Assembly (NCBI RefSeq): GCF_000717185.1 | Contig: NZ_JNYE01000001.1 | Coordinates: forward strand, 160,047 to 224,046 | Reading direction: 5' to 3' | Source: Kitasatospora phosalacinea | GTDB lineage: Bacteria > Actinomycetota > Actinomycetes > Streptomycetales > Streptomycetaceae | DNA: 64,000 bases | In this document: positions 17,501 through 27,301 of the stretch, in pieces | Layout of the letters: every line of letters starts with the position of its first letter | Position numbering within the stretch: the first letter of the stretch is position 1 | Program-made: the position numbers and the translations under genes | Notes under the pieces: generated by a model | Databases searched by the model: none | What the model saw: only the letters and a program-made list of their open reading frames with translations | What the model was told of the DNA's origin: nothing

Positions 17501-18156
17501 TCGGGCTCCACGACGGCCTCGACCGCGGGCTCCTCCACGACGGCCTCGGGCTCGGCCTCGACCTCGGGCTCCTCGACGACCGCGGGCGACTGCACGGGGG
17601 CGGACGCACGCTTGCGGGTCCGCCGCGCCCGGACGGGCTTCTCCTCGGCCACCGGCTCCGCCTCCGCGACCGGCTCGGCCTCGACCGCGGGCTCCTCCAC
17701 GACGGCCTCGGGCTCGGCCTCGGCCTCCGGCTCCTCGACGACCGCGGGCGTCTGCACGGGGGCGGACGCACGCTTGCGGGTCCGCCGCGCCCGGACGGGC
17801 TTCTCCTCGGCCACCGGCTCCGCCTCCACGACCGGCTCGGCCTCGACCGCGGGCTCCTCCACGACGGCCTCGGGCGCCCCGGCGGGGGCTTCGACGCGCT
17901 TGCGGGTGCGCCGGGCGCGGACCGGCTTCTCGGGCGCCGCTTCGACGGCCTCGGCGGCCTCGGCCGCCGGAGCGGCCGTCTCGGCGGGCGCGGCCGCGAC
18001 CACGGTCTCGGTGCCCTCGCCCGCGGCGCCCTGCGGGGAGCCGGCCGGGCGGGAGACCGCCCGGCGGCGGCGCCGCGGCGGGGCCGCGGCGGTGCCGTCG
18101 GCGGCGTTGTCGTTGTTGTCGGCCGCAGCGGGCTGCGGTTCGGTGTTTTCGAGCAT
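14554..18156 (-). CDS. rne: ribonuclease E/G with repeat-rich N-terminal and basic C-terminal extensions
   Basis: A 1200-residue endoribonuclease for mRNA decay and rRNA processing. The catalytic core occupies about residues 510-960: an S1 RNA-binding region (SYVGNVYLGKVQNVLPSMEA), the DNase-I-like active site with VVIDVNTGKFVG near 802 and IIVIDFIDM near 843, and the zinc-link cysteines CVHCNGRG near 906. About 500 residues precede the core. They contain three near copies of a Glu/Pro/Val-rich block ending EEKPVRARRTRKR, then several Arg-rich clusters. The tail after 960 is acidic and Ala-rich, and the last 65 residues are a Lys/Ala/Thr-rich histone-H1-like stretch. This core-in-the-middle layout is normal for Streptomyces RNase ES. 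The ATG at 18156 has GGGAGA upstream. Confidence 0.93.
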   Translation of the reverse strand: MLENTEPQPAAADNNDNAADGTAAAPPRRRRRAVSRPAGSPQGAAGEGTETVVAAAPAETAAPAAEAAEAVEAAPEKPVRARRTRKRVEAPAGAPEAVVEEPAVEAEPVVEAEPVAEEKPVRARRTRKRASAPVQTPAVVEEPEAEAEPEAVVEEPAVEAEPVAEAEPVAEEKPVRARRTRKRASAPVQSPAVVEEPEVEAEPEAVVEEPAVEAVVEPEPVVEAEPPRARRRAVRPSTAIFQAPVFQEPEPYTAPAPAAAKAPAAKAPAAKAAEPVAAVEAEAEPVPGDEEFEYSGVGRRRRVRTAVRVQQSAKPAKPAKAAQQPAKAAAPAAPVEAPAEVEAPAAGPEQDAEWEDDRPSRRRRRGGRRRRRGEAEDAPEAVEAESAEDEDAAQEGSGAEDDHDEAEDDAEDDLAAGLSSSRRRRRRRRRSGEGGTEQAETTEDGVRTVVKVREPRRRSAEPAFDPDEVQSIKGSTRLEAKKQRRREGRELGRRRVPIITEAEFLARRESVERVMVVRQNGARTQIGVIEDGVLVEHYVNKEQATSYVGNVYLGKVQNVLPSMEAAFVDIGKGRNAVLYAGEVNFGALGGHGGPRRIESVLKSGQSVLVQVSKDPIGHKGARLTSQISLPGRYLVYVPEGSMTGISRKLPENERARLKQILKKIVPDDAGVIVRTAAEGASEEELTRDVQRLQQQWEEIQKKAATGNAPALLYGEPDMTVRVVRDIFNEDFTKVIVSGAEAWNTIHDYVSNVAPDLTERLQKWTSDVDVFATYRIDEQLMKALDRKVWLPSGGSLVIDRTEAMVVIDVNTGKFVGQGGNLEETVTRNNIEAAEEIVRQLRLRDLGGIIVIDFIDMVLESNRDLVLRRLLECLGRDRTKHQVAEVTSLGLVQMTRKRVGQGLLESFSEPCVHCNGRGVIVHMDQPGHGHGNGHGSHAAAAAGAGEGGGKRRRRGRGGAGNAEADAVEGTTGAIGSVEPDEVEEAVEAAEVALDVVEELEPVEAFAEAEVVEPVAEAVAEEKPSLVEIPATAPAAGGRPRRRAVRRATAPAGTSGEAEIVVLQARAEAAMEAALSAAAEKSAAEAAEAAEAAEATEVARTAAEVTAEAVAAVEPEAEVVVEVDTEQPAEAPAEEAAPKKRAARKTATKTAAKKTTAAKKTAAKKTTTTAAAAKKTTARKTATKRTGAAAKKAAAAEGDGAAE

Positions 18157-18516
18157 GCGGGTGTGTCTCCCGTCAGGCCCCCGGGCTCCGCATCCGGGCA
18201 CGACGCTCCACCGCATTCACCAGCCGGAGGCCACTTCGGGCGGTCCGGCTCCCACGGTGCCGTCGTGCGGACGCGAGGCCGCACAGGGGCTCGTAGTCTC
18301 GCTCGCCATCCGCGGGGCGCGGGGAGGCGAAAAGTCTTCTGGTCTGACCAGTCTTCTCAGTTTTCAAGGGCCTGGCCGAGGGGTGGCCGGGCCTGCGCGC
18401 GACGACGCTCGCTCCCCTGGGGAGCCGCGGGGGCCGGGGAGCCGCAGGCCCGGAGTTCTCTCCGTGCCTGCGCTCCCGCCCACTCGGCGGACGGCGGTTG
18501 CGCGCGGCGGGGCGGC
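18157..18516. other. upstream region of the RNase E/G gene with a palindrome and direct repeats
   Basis: This 360-base gap holds no credible gene. At 18339-18351 lies the palindrome CTGGTC-T-GACCAG. On the minus strand it is flanked by two direct copies of AGAAGACT whose starts are 17 bases apart. TTGAAA just upstream on the same strand could be a -35 element. Around 18411-18450 GGGGAGCCGC occurs twice. No clear terminator for the preceding DUF2344 gene was found. Confidence 0.5.
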
Positions 18517-19374
18517 CTACCGGCCGACCTCGGCCGCGGCGCGGTCGAGCGCCAGCGGGTCGGTCACCGTGCCGGTCTGCTCGTCGAGCGGCCCCTGCGC
18601 CAGCCTGGTCACCTCTGCGGGGACCGGCGGCGCCAGGTCGGCCGTCGAACGGAGACCGGACAATACGTCGTCGGGTCGTACGGCGGGTGTGGCGTGTCGT
18701 ACTACCAGCCGCAGTATCGCACAGGGAGCACCCGTCCGAACATCGTCCGCACCGTCCGTGCCCGTGTTGTCACCGATCCCGACCAGGGCGGTGTCCGCCG
18801 GGGCGAGCCCGATGGCGGCGACGGCGGCGCGCGCGTCGGAGGTGCGCAGGCCGTTCTTGGTCATCCGCTGGACCTCGACCGCCTCGGCGGCCAGGAAGAC
18901 GGCGGCGGCCTTCTCGGCCTCGGCGGGCGCCACGCCGGGCAGGCGCAGCAGCCACTCGGAGGCCTCCAGGCGCTCCACGAAGTTGCTCGTGGCGACCTCG
19001 ACGGCCTCGGTGACGTCCAGGCCGGGGGGCAGCGACTCGTCCAGCTGGCGGCGCAGCGCCTCCGGGTCGCGGCGCTCGGCGAGGCCGATCTCCAGGTACT
19101 CGGCCTCGCTGGCGGTGCCGGTCGGGGCCGCGTTGGCGTAGGAGACCTTGGGGTGCGGGGTGAAACCCGCGGAGTAGGCCATCGGGACGGCCGAGCGGCG
19201 GAGCGCGCGCTCGAACGCCCGCTGGAAGTCCCGGTGGCTGGTGAAGCGCAGACGGCCGCGCTTGGTGTAGCGGAGACGGATGCGCTGCACCGTCGGCGCG
19301 GGCGGCGGACCGTCGGGCGTGCGGCGTGCCAGGGGGCTCAGTCCTTCGTCAGTTGTCCCCGTCCGGCCTCGCAC
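18517..19374 (-). CDS. TIGR03936 family radical-SAM-linked protein (DUF2344)
   Basis: A 285-residue cytoplasmic protein with the family N-terminal block QRIRLRYTKRGRLRFTSHRDFQRAFERA and MAYSAGFTPHPKVSYANA. In many bacteria this domain is encoded beside, or fused to, the TIGR03960 radical-SAM protein found here at 20179-22107, and just before RNase E/G. No reaction has been established to my knowledge; a role in RNA or ribosome modification is suggested only by the neighbours. The GTG at 19374 is used but has a weak ribosome site. A GTG at 19290, directly before QRIRLRY, is the alternative and matches the usual family length better. Confidence 0.85.
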   Translation of the reverse strand: MRGRTGTTDEGLSPLARRTPDGPPPAPTVQRIRLRYTKRGRLRFTSHRDFQRAFERALRRSAVPMAYSAGFTPHPKVSYANAAPTGTASEAEYLEIGLAERRDPEALRRQLDESLPPGLDVTEAVEVATSNFVERLEASEWLLRLPGVAPAEAEKAAAVFLAAEAVEVQRMTKNGLRTSDARAAVAAIGLAPADTALVGIGDNTGTDGADDVRTGAPCAILRLVVRHATPAVRPDDVLSGLRSTADLAPPVPAEVTRLAQGPLDEQTGTVTDPLALDRAAAEVGR

Positions 19375-19423
19375 CGCGTGCGGCTCCGGCCGGACCTTGT
19401 CCTCACCTAGGGTACGCGGTGCG

Positions 19424-20086
19424 TCAGCCGAACAGTGTCCGCCGTACCTCCCGGGCCACCCGGCGGACCTCCGCCTTGACGGGCCACCAGACGCTGCGGC
19501 GCACCCAGCGGCACGGGGCGACCACGGTGAAGCGCCAGATCCGCCCGCCGAGCCGCCAGGCCCAGACGAACGCCAGCCACAGCGCGCGCAGCACCGGGAA
19601 CAGCACCGGCCGCCACAGCCCGTAGTAGAAGGCCTTGCCGACCGGCACCACCACCCACCGCCAGAAGGCCCGGACCGGCACCGCGACCAGGTAGTACGCC
19701 AACCAGGCGACCACCTTGCCGAACCCGACGGCCAGGTACACCGTCCCGCGCCCGATCGGGGCCAGCACGTAGTTCCACAGCGCCTTCAGGACCGGCAGCA
19801 GCACCCACTCCCACAGCCAGGTCAGCGGCACCACCACCAGCCACCGCCACAGCCACCCCACCGGAACGACCACCAGCCAGTGGAGGACCGGCCACAGCAC
19901 CCAGTTCCACAGCATCCGCAGCGGCCACAGCAGCACCTTGTCGACCACCCAGCCGACGCCGCGCCCGATCAGCACCACCAGCTCCCACAGCAGCCGCAAC
20001 GGCACCACGACCGCCACCACCACCGGCCGCACCACCGCGACCAGACACCCCCCGCCCTGCTGCGGCTGCCCCTGCTGCTGAACCAT
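19424..20086 (-). CDS. tryptophan-rich repeat membrane protein
   Basis: A 220-residue protein I do not recognise beyond memory of similar Streptomyces proteins. After a Gln/Gly-rich start (MVQQQGQPQQGGG) nearly the whole chain is built of about 12-residue repeats of the pattern VVxPxxxLWxW, for example VVVPVGWLWRW, VVVPLTWLWEW and LLPVLKALWNY. Prolines and aromatic residues recur every 12 positions. The last 40 residues are basic (WVRRSVWWPVKAEVRRVARE). The protein must lie in or on the membrane, but regular prolines and short repeats argue against ordinary long helices. GGGGAGTG precedes the ATG. It sits between the two radical-SAM-associated genes and is separated from the upstream one by a terminator. 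Confidence 0.8.
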   Translation of the reverse strand: MVQQQGQPQQGGGCLVAVVRPVVVAVVVPLRLLWELVVLIGRGVGWVVDKVLLWPLRMLWNWVLWPVLHWLVVVPVGWLWRWLVVVPLTWLWEWVLLPVLKALWNYVLAPIGRGTVYLAVGFGKVVAWLAYYLVAVPVRAFWRWVVVPVGKAFYYGLWRPVLFPVLRALWLAFVWAWRLGGRIWRFTVVAPCRWVRRSVWWPVKAEVRRVAREVRRTLFG

Positions 20087-20132
20087 CGTCACTCCCCGTA
20101 GGCCGTTCGGCCGATGGTAATACCCAGGCAAA

Positions 20133-20164
20133 GGGCCCCCGCCACGGGGTCGTGGCGGGGGCCC
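20133..20164 (-). terminator. terminator after the TIGR03960 radical-SAM gene
   Basis: A perfect 14-bp stem GGGCCCCCGCCACG with CGTGGCGGGGGCCC closed by a 4-base loop, 14 bases after the stop codon. Confidence 0.85.
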
Positions 20165-20178
20165 GGGGCGAGGGCGCG

Positions 20179-22107
<1,929 letters not shown>

Positions 22108-22134
22108 GCGCAAGGACCTTTACGGCAGAAAAAG

Positions 22135-22173
22135 CAGTGACCCTTCAGGGTAGCCGAGCCCCGAGGGTCACTG
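22135..22173 (-). terminator. intrinsic terminator of the mre-mrdA-rodA unit
   Basis: Arms CAGTGACCCT and AGGGTCACTG pair around a 19-base loop. On the minus strand the hairpin is followed by CTTTTTCTG, a real T run, which is rare in this genome. Confidence 0.85.
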
Positions 22174-22199
22174 TTTCCACGCCGGTGGCCGAACAGGGC

Positions 22200-23399
22200 C
22201 TAGATCCCTATCGGCCGCTGGGAGCGCACCGACTGCAGCAGGCCGATCGCGATCCAGACCGCGAACATCGAGGAGCCGCCGTAGGAGACGAACGGCAGCG
22301 GGATGCCCGCGACCGGCATGATGCCGAGGTTCATGCCGATGTTCTCGAAGGCCTGGAAGGCGAACCAGGTGACCGCGCCGGCCGCCAGGATCGTCCCGTA
22401 CAGGTCGGTGGCCTGGCGCGCTATCCGGCAGGCGCGCCACAGGATGACGCCGAGCAGGCCGATCATCAGCAGGGCGCCCGCGAAGCCGAGTTCCTCGCCC
22501 GCGACGCTGAACACGAAGTCGGTCTGCTGCTCGGGGACGAACTGGCCGGTGGTCTGGGTGCCGTGGAACAGGCCCATGCCGGTCAGGCCGCCGGAGCCGA
22601 TCGCGATCCGGGCCTGGGCGGTGTTGTAGCCGACGCCGGCCGGGTCGAGGGCCGGGTTGGCGAAGGCCGCGAAGCGGTCGATCTGGTACTGGCTGAGGAC
22701 GCCGAGCTTCCAGATCGCCAGCGCCCCGGCGGTGCCGCCCGCCAGCAGGCCGACCACCCAGCGGTTGGCGGCGCCGGAGGCCGTCAGCACGCCGAGCATG
22801 GTGACCACCATGACCATCACCGAGCCGAGGTCGGGCATCAGCATGACCACGGCCATCGGGAAGCCCGCCACCGCGAGCGACTGCAGCACGCTGCGGGTCG
22901 GCGGGAACTCCCGCTCGCCGGTGTCGACCCGGGAGGAGAGCACCACGGCCATGCCCAGCACGATCGCCAGCTTGGCGAACTCGGCGGGCTGGAGGGAGAA
23001 GCCGCCGCCGAACTGGATCCAGGAGTGCGCGCCGTTGATGGTCGAGCCGAGCGGGCTGAGCACCGCGAACAGCAGCAGGATCACGGCCGCGTAGACGAAC
23101 GGCACCGCGGTGCGCAGCCGCCGGGTGCCGAGCAGGATCACCGCGATGCACAGGCCGATGCCGATCACCAGGTTGGTCAGGTGCCGGTACAGGAAGTACT
23201 GCGGGTCGCCGTGGGTCAGCGAGTCCCGGCCGCGGGTGGCGGACCAGACCAGCAGCGAGCCGATCAGGGACAGCGCCAGCGCCGCCAGGATCATGATCCA
23301 GTCGAGCCGCCGCAGCGGGGAGTCCTTGGCCAGCGCCCGGGCCAGCGAGGAGCGCCGGGGGGCGAGCCGGACGGAGCGGTAGGAGTCGTACGAGGTCAT
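22200..23399 (-). CDS. rodA: RodA/FtsW-type peptidoglycan glycosyltransferase
   Basis: A 399-residue SEDS protein with about ten membrane helices that polymerises lipid II together with its paired class B PBP. Family segments seen are SWIQFGGGFSLQPAEFAKLA, MLMPDLGSVMVM, DFVFSVAGEELGF and the ending GIPLPFVSYGGSSM. In S. coelicolor the gene at this place is called sfr and belongs to the spore-wall synthesising complex. Its ATG overlaps the mrdA stop codon as ATGA, so the glycosyltransferase and its transpeptidase partner are translationally coupled. Confidence 0.95.
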   Translation of the reverse strand: MTSYDSYRSVRLAPRRSSLARALAKDSPLRRLDWIMILAALALSLIGSLLVWSATRGRDSLTHGDPQYFLYRHLTNLVIGIGLCIAVILLGTRRLRTAVPFVYAAVILLLFAVLSPLGSTINGAHSWIQFGGGFSLQPAEFAKLAIVLGMAVVLSSRVDTGEREFPPTRSVLQSLAVAGFPMAVVMLMPDLGSVMVMVVTMLGVLTASGAANRWVVGLLAGGTAGALAIWKLGVLSQYQIDRFAAFANPALDPAGVGYNTAQARIAIGSGGLTGMGLFHGTQTTGQFVPEQQTDFVFSVAGEELGFAGALLMIGLLGVILWRACRIARQATDLYGTILAAGAVTWFAFQAFENIGMNLGIMPVAGIPLPFVSYGGSSMFAVWIAIGLLQSVRSQRPIGI

Positions 23400-25630
23400 G
23401 CCCGGCTCCTTCCGTACCCGCCGCCGCGGGTGGGTTCGACGGCGGCCAGCAGGACGCCCGCGGGCTGGTCGGCCTGGAACGGGCGGGCCGGGTCCAGGAA
23501 GGTCGCGCCGGGCTCGTAGCTGAAGGTGGTGGGGACGATCGCGGTGCCGTCCGGGTTGAACTTGGGCAGTTCGGCCTGCGGCTTGGGCAGCAGCGCCTTG
23601 CCGTTGTCGATGGTGCCCTTGTCGTCGACGCCGTACAGCGCCTGGTAGATCCGGCGCACCGAGTCGCCGGAGCCGCCGGAGCCGGTGCCGCCCTGGCTGA
23701 TGGTCATGACCACCGCGTAGTCGTTGCTGTAGGTGGTCAGCCAGGAGGTGGTCTGCTTGCCCATGACCTCGGCGGTGCCGGTCTTGGCGTGCAGCTCGAT
23801 CTTGCCCTGCGGCCAGCCCGCGCCGGTGAACTTCCAGGCGGCGGTGCCGGAGGTGATGACGCCCGCGGTGGCCTGGTCGATGTACTCCAGCAGCTTGCCC
23901 TGGGCGGGGATCTTGCCGTCCTCGTGCGGGGCGATGTCGCGCACCAGGGTGCCGTCGGGGCTGACGACCGCCTTGCCGATGGTCGGCCGGTAGAGCGTGC
24001 CGCCGTTGGCGAGCGCCGAGTAGATCCGGGCCATCTGCAGCGGGGTGACCAGGGTGTCGCCCTGGCCGATCGCGAAGTTGACCATGTCACCGGCGCGCAT
24101 CTGGTTGCCGTCGGCGCAGTTCTCGCGGGCGATCTCGTCGTCGTACTCGTGGCCGCCCTTGGCGGCCTGGGCGCACCAGGAGTCCTTCATGGCGTCGTAG
24201 TACGCCTGCTTCCACTGCCGGTCGGGGACCCGGCCGGCCACCTCGCCGGGCAGGTCGACGCCGGTCTTGGCGCCGAGGCCGAACTCGTGGGCGGTCCGGA
24301 AGAACCAGTCGGGGGCGTCCTTCTTGGGCTTGAGGCCGCCGTCCTTCATCCACTGGTCGTAGGCGAGGCCGTAGAACACGGTGTCGCAGGACACCTCCAG
24401 GGCCTTCTCCAGGGTGATGTCGCCGAACTGCTCGCTCTCGAAGTTCTTGAACTCGCGGCCGCCGATGACCAGCGACTTCGGGCACGGGTAGCGCCCGTTG
24501 AGGTCGTAGCCGGCCTGCACGGCGGCGGTGGTGGAGATCACCTTGAAGGTGGAGCCGGGGGCGGACTGACCCTGTATGGCCCGGTTGATCAGCGGGTAGT
24601 TGGAGTCCTTGCTGTTCAGCGACTCGTAGTCCTTGGCGGAGATGCCGCCGACCCACAGGTTGGGGTCGTAGGTGGGGGCGCTGGCCATCGCGACGATCCG
24701 GCCGGTGTGCACGTCCATCACGACGGCCGCGCCGGAGTCGGCGATGTAGTTGCGGCTGGTCTCCTTGTCGTAGACCTTGCGGGCGTCGGCCATGGCCTGG
24801 GCCAGCTGGTCCTCGACCACCTTCTGCACCCGGGCGTCGATCGAGGTGACCAGGTTGTTGCCGGACTGCGCGGGGGTGTTGCCCGCGCTGCCGATCACCC
24901 GGCCGAGGTTGTCGACCTCCAGCCGGTCGACGCCGGTGGTGCCGCGCAGGTCGTCGTCGTAGACCGACTCCAGGCCGGCCCGGCCGATCTGGTCGGAGGG
25001 CAGGCGGCGCTCGCGGCCGGCCTTGTCGGCGGTCTTGGTGACCTCCTCGTCGGTGACCGGCGAGAGGTAGCCGAGGATCTGGGCGGCGCTGGCGCCCTCC
25101 GCGTTGGTGTAGCGGCGCAGCGCGGTGGGCTGGGCGGTGACGCCGGGGAAGTCCTCGCGGCGCTCCATTATCTGCATCGCCTGCTGGGTGGTGGCCTGCT
25201 GGGTGACCGGGATCGGCTGGTACGGGGAGCCGTTCCAGCACGGCTGCGGCGTCTTGGCGTCGCACAGCCGGACCTTGTTCCTGACCTCGTCGGCCGGGAC
25301 GCCCAGGACGTCGGCGAGCCGGGTCAGCACCGCCTTGCCCTTGTCCTTCTGCTGCAGCAGCGCGGTGCGGGAGACCGACACCACCAGCTTGGTCTCGTTG
25401 CCGGCCAGGATCCGGCCGGAGGCGTCCAGGATCTCGCCGCGGACGGCGGGCTCCACCACCTCGCGGACGTGGTTGCCCTGGGCCTTCTCGCTGAACTCCT
25501 TGCCGTTGCGGATCTGCAGGTACCACAGCCGCCCGCCGAGGGTGGCCAGCAGCGACAGGACCAGCACCTGGAGGACGACCAGCCGGATCGTCACCCGGCG
25601 GGTCCGGCCGGTCTCGGGGATGTTGCTCAC
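23396..25630 (-). CDS. mrdA: penicillin-binding protein 2 (class B transpeptidase)
   Basis: A 744-residue class B PBP with one N-terminal membrane helix (LVVLQVLVLSLLATLGG), a PBP dimer domain and a transpeptidase domain. The active-site serine is Ser360 in STFK, the second motif is SCD at 414-416 in place of SxN, and the KTG triad starts at Lys616 (AKTGTAEV). It cross-links peptidoglycan together with RodA, directed by MreB. The GTG start lies 21 bases after mreD. The last 60 residues form a Pro-rich tail outside the cell. Confidence 0.95.
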   Translation of the reverse strand: MSNIPETGRTRRVTIRLVVLQVLVLSLLATLGGRLWYLQIRNGKEFSEKAQGNHVREVVEPAVRGEILDASGRILAGNETKLVVSVSRTALLQQKDKGKAVLTRLADVLGVPADEVRNKVRLCDAKTPQPCWNGSPYQPIPVTQQATTQQAMQIMERREDFPGVTAQPTALRRYTNAEGASAAQILGYLSPVTDEEVTKTADKAGRERRLPSDQIGRAGLESVYDDDLRGTTGVDRLEVDNLGRVIGSAGNTPAQSGNNLVTSIDARVQKVVEDQLAQAMADARKVYDKETSRNYIADSGAAVVMDVHTGRIVAMASAPTYDPNLWVGGISAKDYESLNSKDSNYPLINRAIQGQSAPGSTFKVISTTAAVQAGYDLNGRYPCPKSLVIGGREFKNFESEQFGDITLEKALEVSCDTVFYGLAYDQWMKDGGLKPKKDAPDWFFRTAHEFGLGAKTGVDLPGEVAGRVPDRQWKQAYYDAMKDSWCAQAAKGGHEYDDEIARENCADGNQMRAGDMVNFAIGQGDTLVTPLQMARIYSALANGGTLYRPTIGKAVVSPDGTLVRDIAPHEDGKIPAQGKLLEYIDQATAGVITSGTAAWKFTGAGWPQGKIELHAKTGTAEVMGKQTTSWLTTYSNDYAVVMTISQGGTGSGGSGDSVRRIYQALYGVDDKGTIDNGKALLPKPQAELPKFNPDGTAIVPTTFSYEPGATFLDPARPFQADQPAGVLLAAVEPTRGGGYGRSRA

Positions 25631-25651
25631 GTGCGCGGACTCCGTCCCGGT

Positions 25652-26296
25652 TCAGGGGCGCTTGGCGAGGCCGAGCGCGCGCTTCTTCTTGTAGGGGGTG
25701 GCGGAGGGCTCGCGGGTGGTGCGGTAGCGGGCCAGCGCGCCGAGGCCGGAGCCGCCGTCCGCGCCGCGCACCGTCTCGTTGACCGCCCGGTCGCCGTCGA
25801 AGCGGCGGGCCAGCAGCATCACCAGCGGCACCGTGAACGGGGCCAGCAGCACGTCGTACAGCAGGGCGCTGAACACCAGGCCGGTCAGGCCGACGTGCCG
25901 GGCCGCGGTGTCGCCGACCAGGGCGCCGACCATCGCGTACAGCAGGGTGGAGACCACCGCGGCGACCGCCACCACGCCCAGCGCGGACAGCGCCGAGCGC
26001 TGCCGGCCGCCCTCCGGCTTGAGCAGCCCGGCGCCGTAGCCGACGATGCACAGCACCAGCGCGTACCGGCCGATCGCGTGGTCGGACGGCGGGGCGACGT
26101 CGGCCAGCAGGCCGGCGCAGAAGCCGACGGTGCAGCCGCCCATCGGGCCGTACACCAGGGCCAGGCCGACCACCACCAGCATCAGCAGGTCCGGGGTGGC
26201 GCCGGGCAGTTGGAGCCGGCCGAGGATGCTGACCTGGATCACCAGGGCCAGCACCAGCAGGACGGCGGACAGCAGGATCCGGTTCACGCGCGGCAT
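25652..26296 (-). CDS. mreD: rod-shape protein MreD
   Basis: A 214-residue membrane protein with about five helices, beginning MPRVNRILLSAVLLVLALV and containing PDLLMLVVVGLALVYGP and the YDVLLAPF segment. The last 45 residues are a basic cytoplasmic tail. Its ATG overlaps the mreC stop by one base (TGATG). In Streptomyces MreBCD act in spore-wall rather than hyphal-wall synthesis. Confidence 0.93.
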   Translation of the reverse strand: MPRVNRILLSAVLLVLALVIQVSILGRLQLPGATPDLLMLVVVGLALVYGPMGGCTVGFCAGLLADVAPPSDHAIGRYALVLCIVGYGAGLLKPEGGRQRSALSALGVVAVAAVVSTLLYAMVGALVGDTAARHVGLTGLVFSALLYDVLLAPFTVPLVMLLARRFDGDRAVNETVRGADGGSGLGALARYRTTREPSATPYKKKRALGLAKRP

Positions 26297-27231
26297 CAGT
26301 TCCCCCCGGTGGTCGGCGGTACGGCGGCGATCGGCGCCTGCGGGTTGCCCGCGGCACCGGCGGACGCGGCGGGCACCGGCGGCAGCACCGCGTCGCGCGG
26401 GTCGGTGCGCGGCGGGACGACCACCACGCCGACCAGGTCGAGCCGGGTGAACTGCACGTACGGCTCGACCAGGATGGTCTTGGTGAGCTGGCCGGGGGTG
26501 GCCTGCACCTCCTTGACGGTGCCGACCGGCACGCCGGGCACGAACGGGCGGCCGCTCTGCGAGCCGAAGGTGACCAGCCGGTCGCCTGCCTTCACCTGGG
26601 CCCGGCCGTTCAGCAGCTCGATCCGCATCGGCGAGGCGCCCTGGCCGGCCGCGAAGCCGATCTCGCCGCTGCCCTCCAGCCGGACCCCGGCGGTGAAGCC
26701 GGGGTCGGAGGCGAGCAGCACGGTGGCGGTGGTGGGCGCGACGGTGGTGATCCGGCCGACCAGGCCCTGGCCGTCGATGACCGTCATGTCCCGGGTCAGG
26801 CCGTCGTCGCTGCCCGCGTCGATGGTGATCGTCCAGGAGAAGCCCTGGGCCGCGCCGATCGCGATGACCTGGGCGGCCTTGACGGTGTAGCCGCCGGAGC
26901 CGGCCGTGCGCAGCATGTCGTCGAGCTGCTTGGTGCGCCCGGACGCGGCGTCGGAGGAGGCGAGCTTCTGGCGCAGCTCGGTGTTCTCGCGGGTGATCTG
27001 GTCGAGCCGCTCCTGGTGGGTGCCCGCGTCGCGGATCGCCCGGATGTAGCCGGCCACCGGGTCGACCGCGCCGGCCGCGGCGTCCTCCACCGGGCCGAGC
27101 GCGGAGGCGGCGGCCCGGCGGGCACCGCCGAGCGGTGAGTCGTCGCCGCCCTTGATGTCCACGGTGATCAGTGCGAAGGCCACCAGGACCAGCAGGACCA
27201 GCATTAGTCGACTCTGTCGGGTGTCCCTCAC
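26296..27231 (-). CDS. mreC: rod-shape protein MreC
   Basis: A 311-residue bitopic protein with one N-terminal helix (LMLVLLVLVAFALITVD), a coiled-coil segment around residues 70-95 (TRENTELRQKLASS) and the double beta-barrel MreC domain (LVGRITTVAPTTATVLLASDPGF, later LVTFGSQSGRPFVPGVPVG). The last 45 residues are Pro/Ala-rich. It links cytoplasmic MreB to the outer PBP2-RodA synthase. The upstream gap to mreB is 70 bases and the downstream gene overlaps by one base. Confidence 0.95.
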   Translation of the reverse strand: MRDTRQSRLMLVLLVLVAFALITVDIKGGDDSPLGGARRAAASALGPVEDAAAGAVDPVAGYIRAIRDAGTHQERLDQITRENTELRQKLASSDAASGRTKQLDDMLRTAGSGGYTVKAAQVIAIGAAQGFSWTITIDAGSDDGLTRDMTVIDGQGLVGRITTVAPTTATVLLASDPGFTAGVRLEGSGEIGFAAGQGASPMRIELLNGRAQVKAGDRLVTFGSQSGRPFVPGVPVGTVKEVQATPGQLTKTILVEPYVQFTRLDLVGVVVVPPRTDPRDAVLPPVPAASAGAAGNPQAPIAAVPPTTGGN

Positions 27232-27301
27232 GGTGCCGCCGCCGCCCCTTCGTGCCGGGTGCTCTTCAGCCCGGCTCGGTGTGTAGTTCGAATTGCCTTG
27301 C

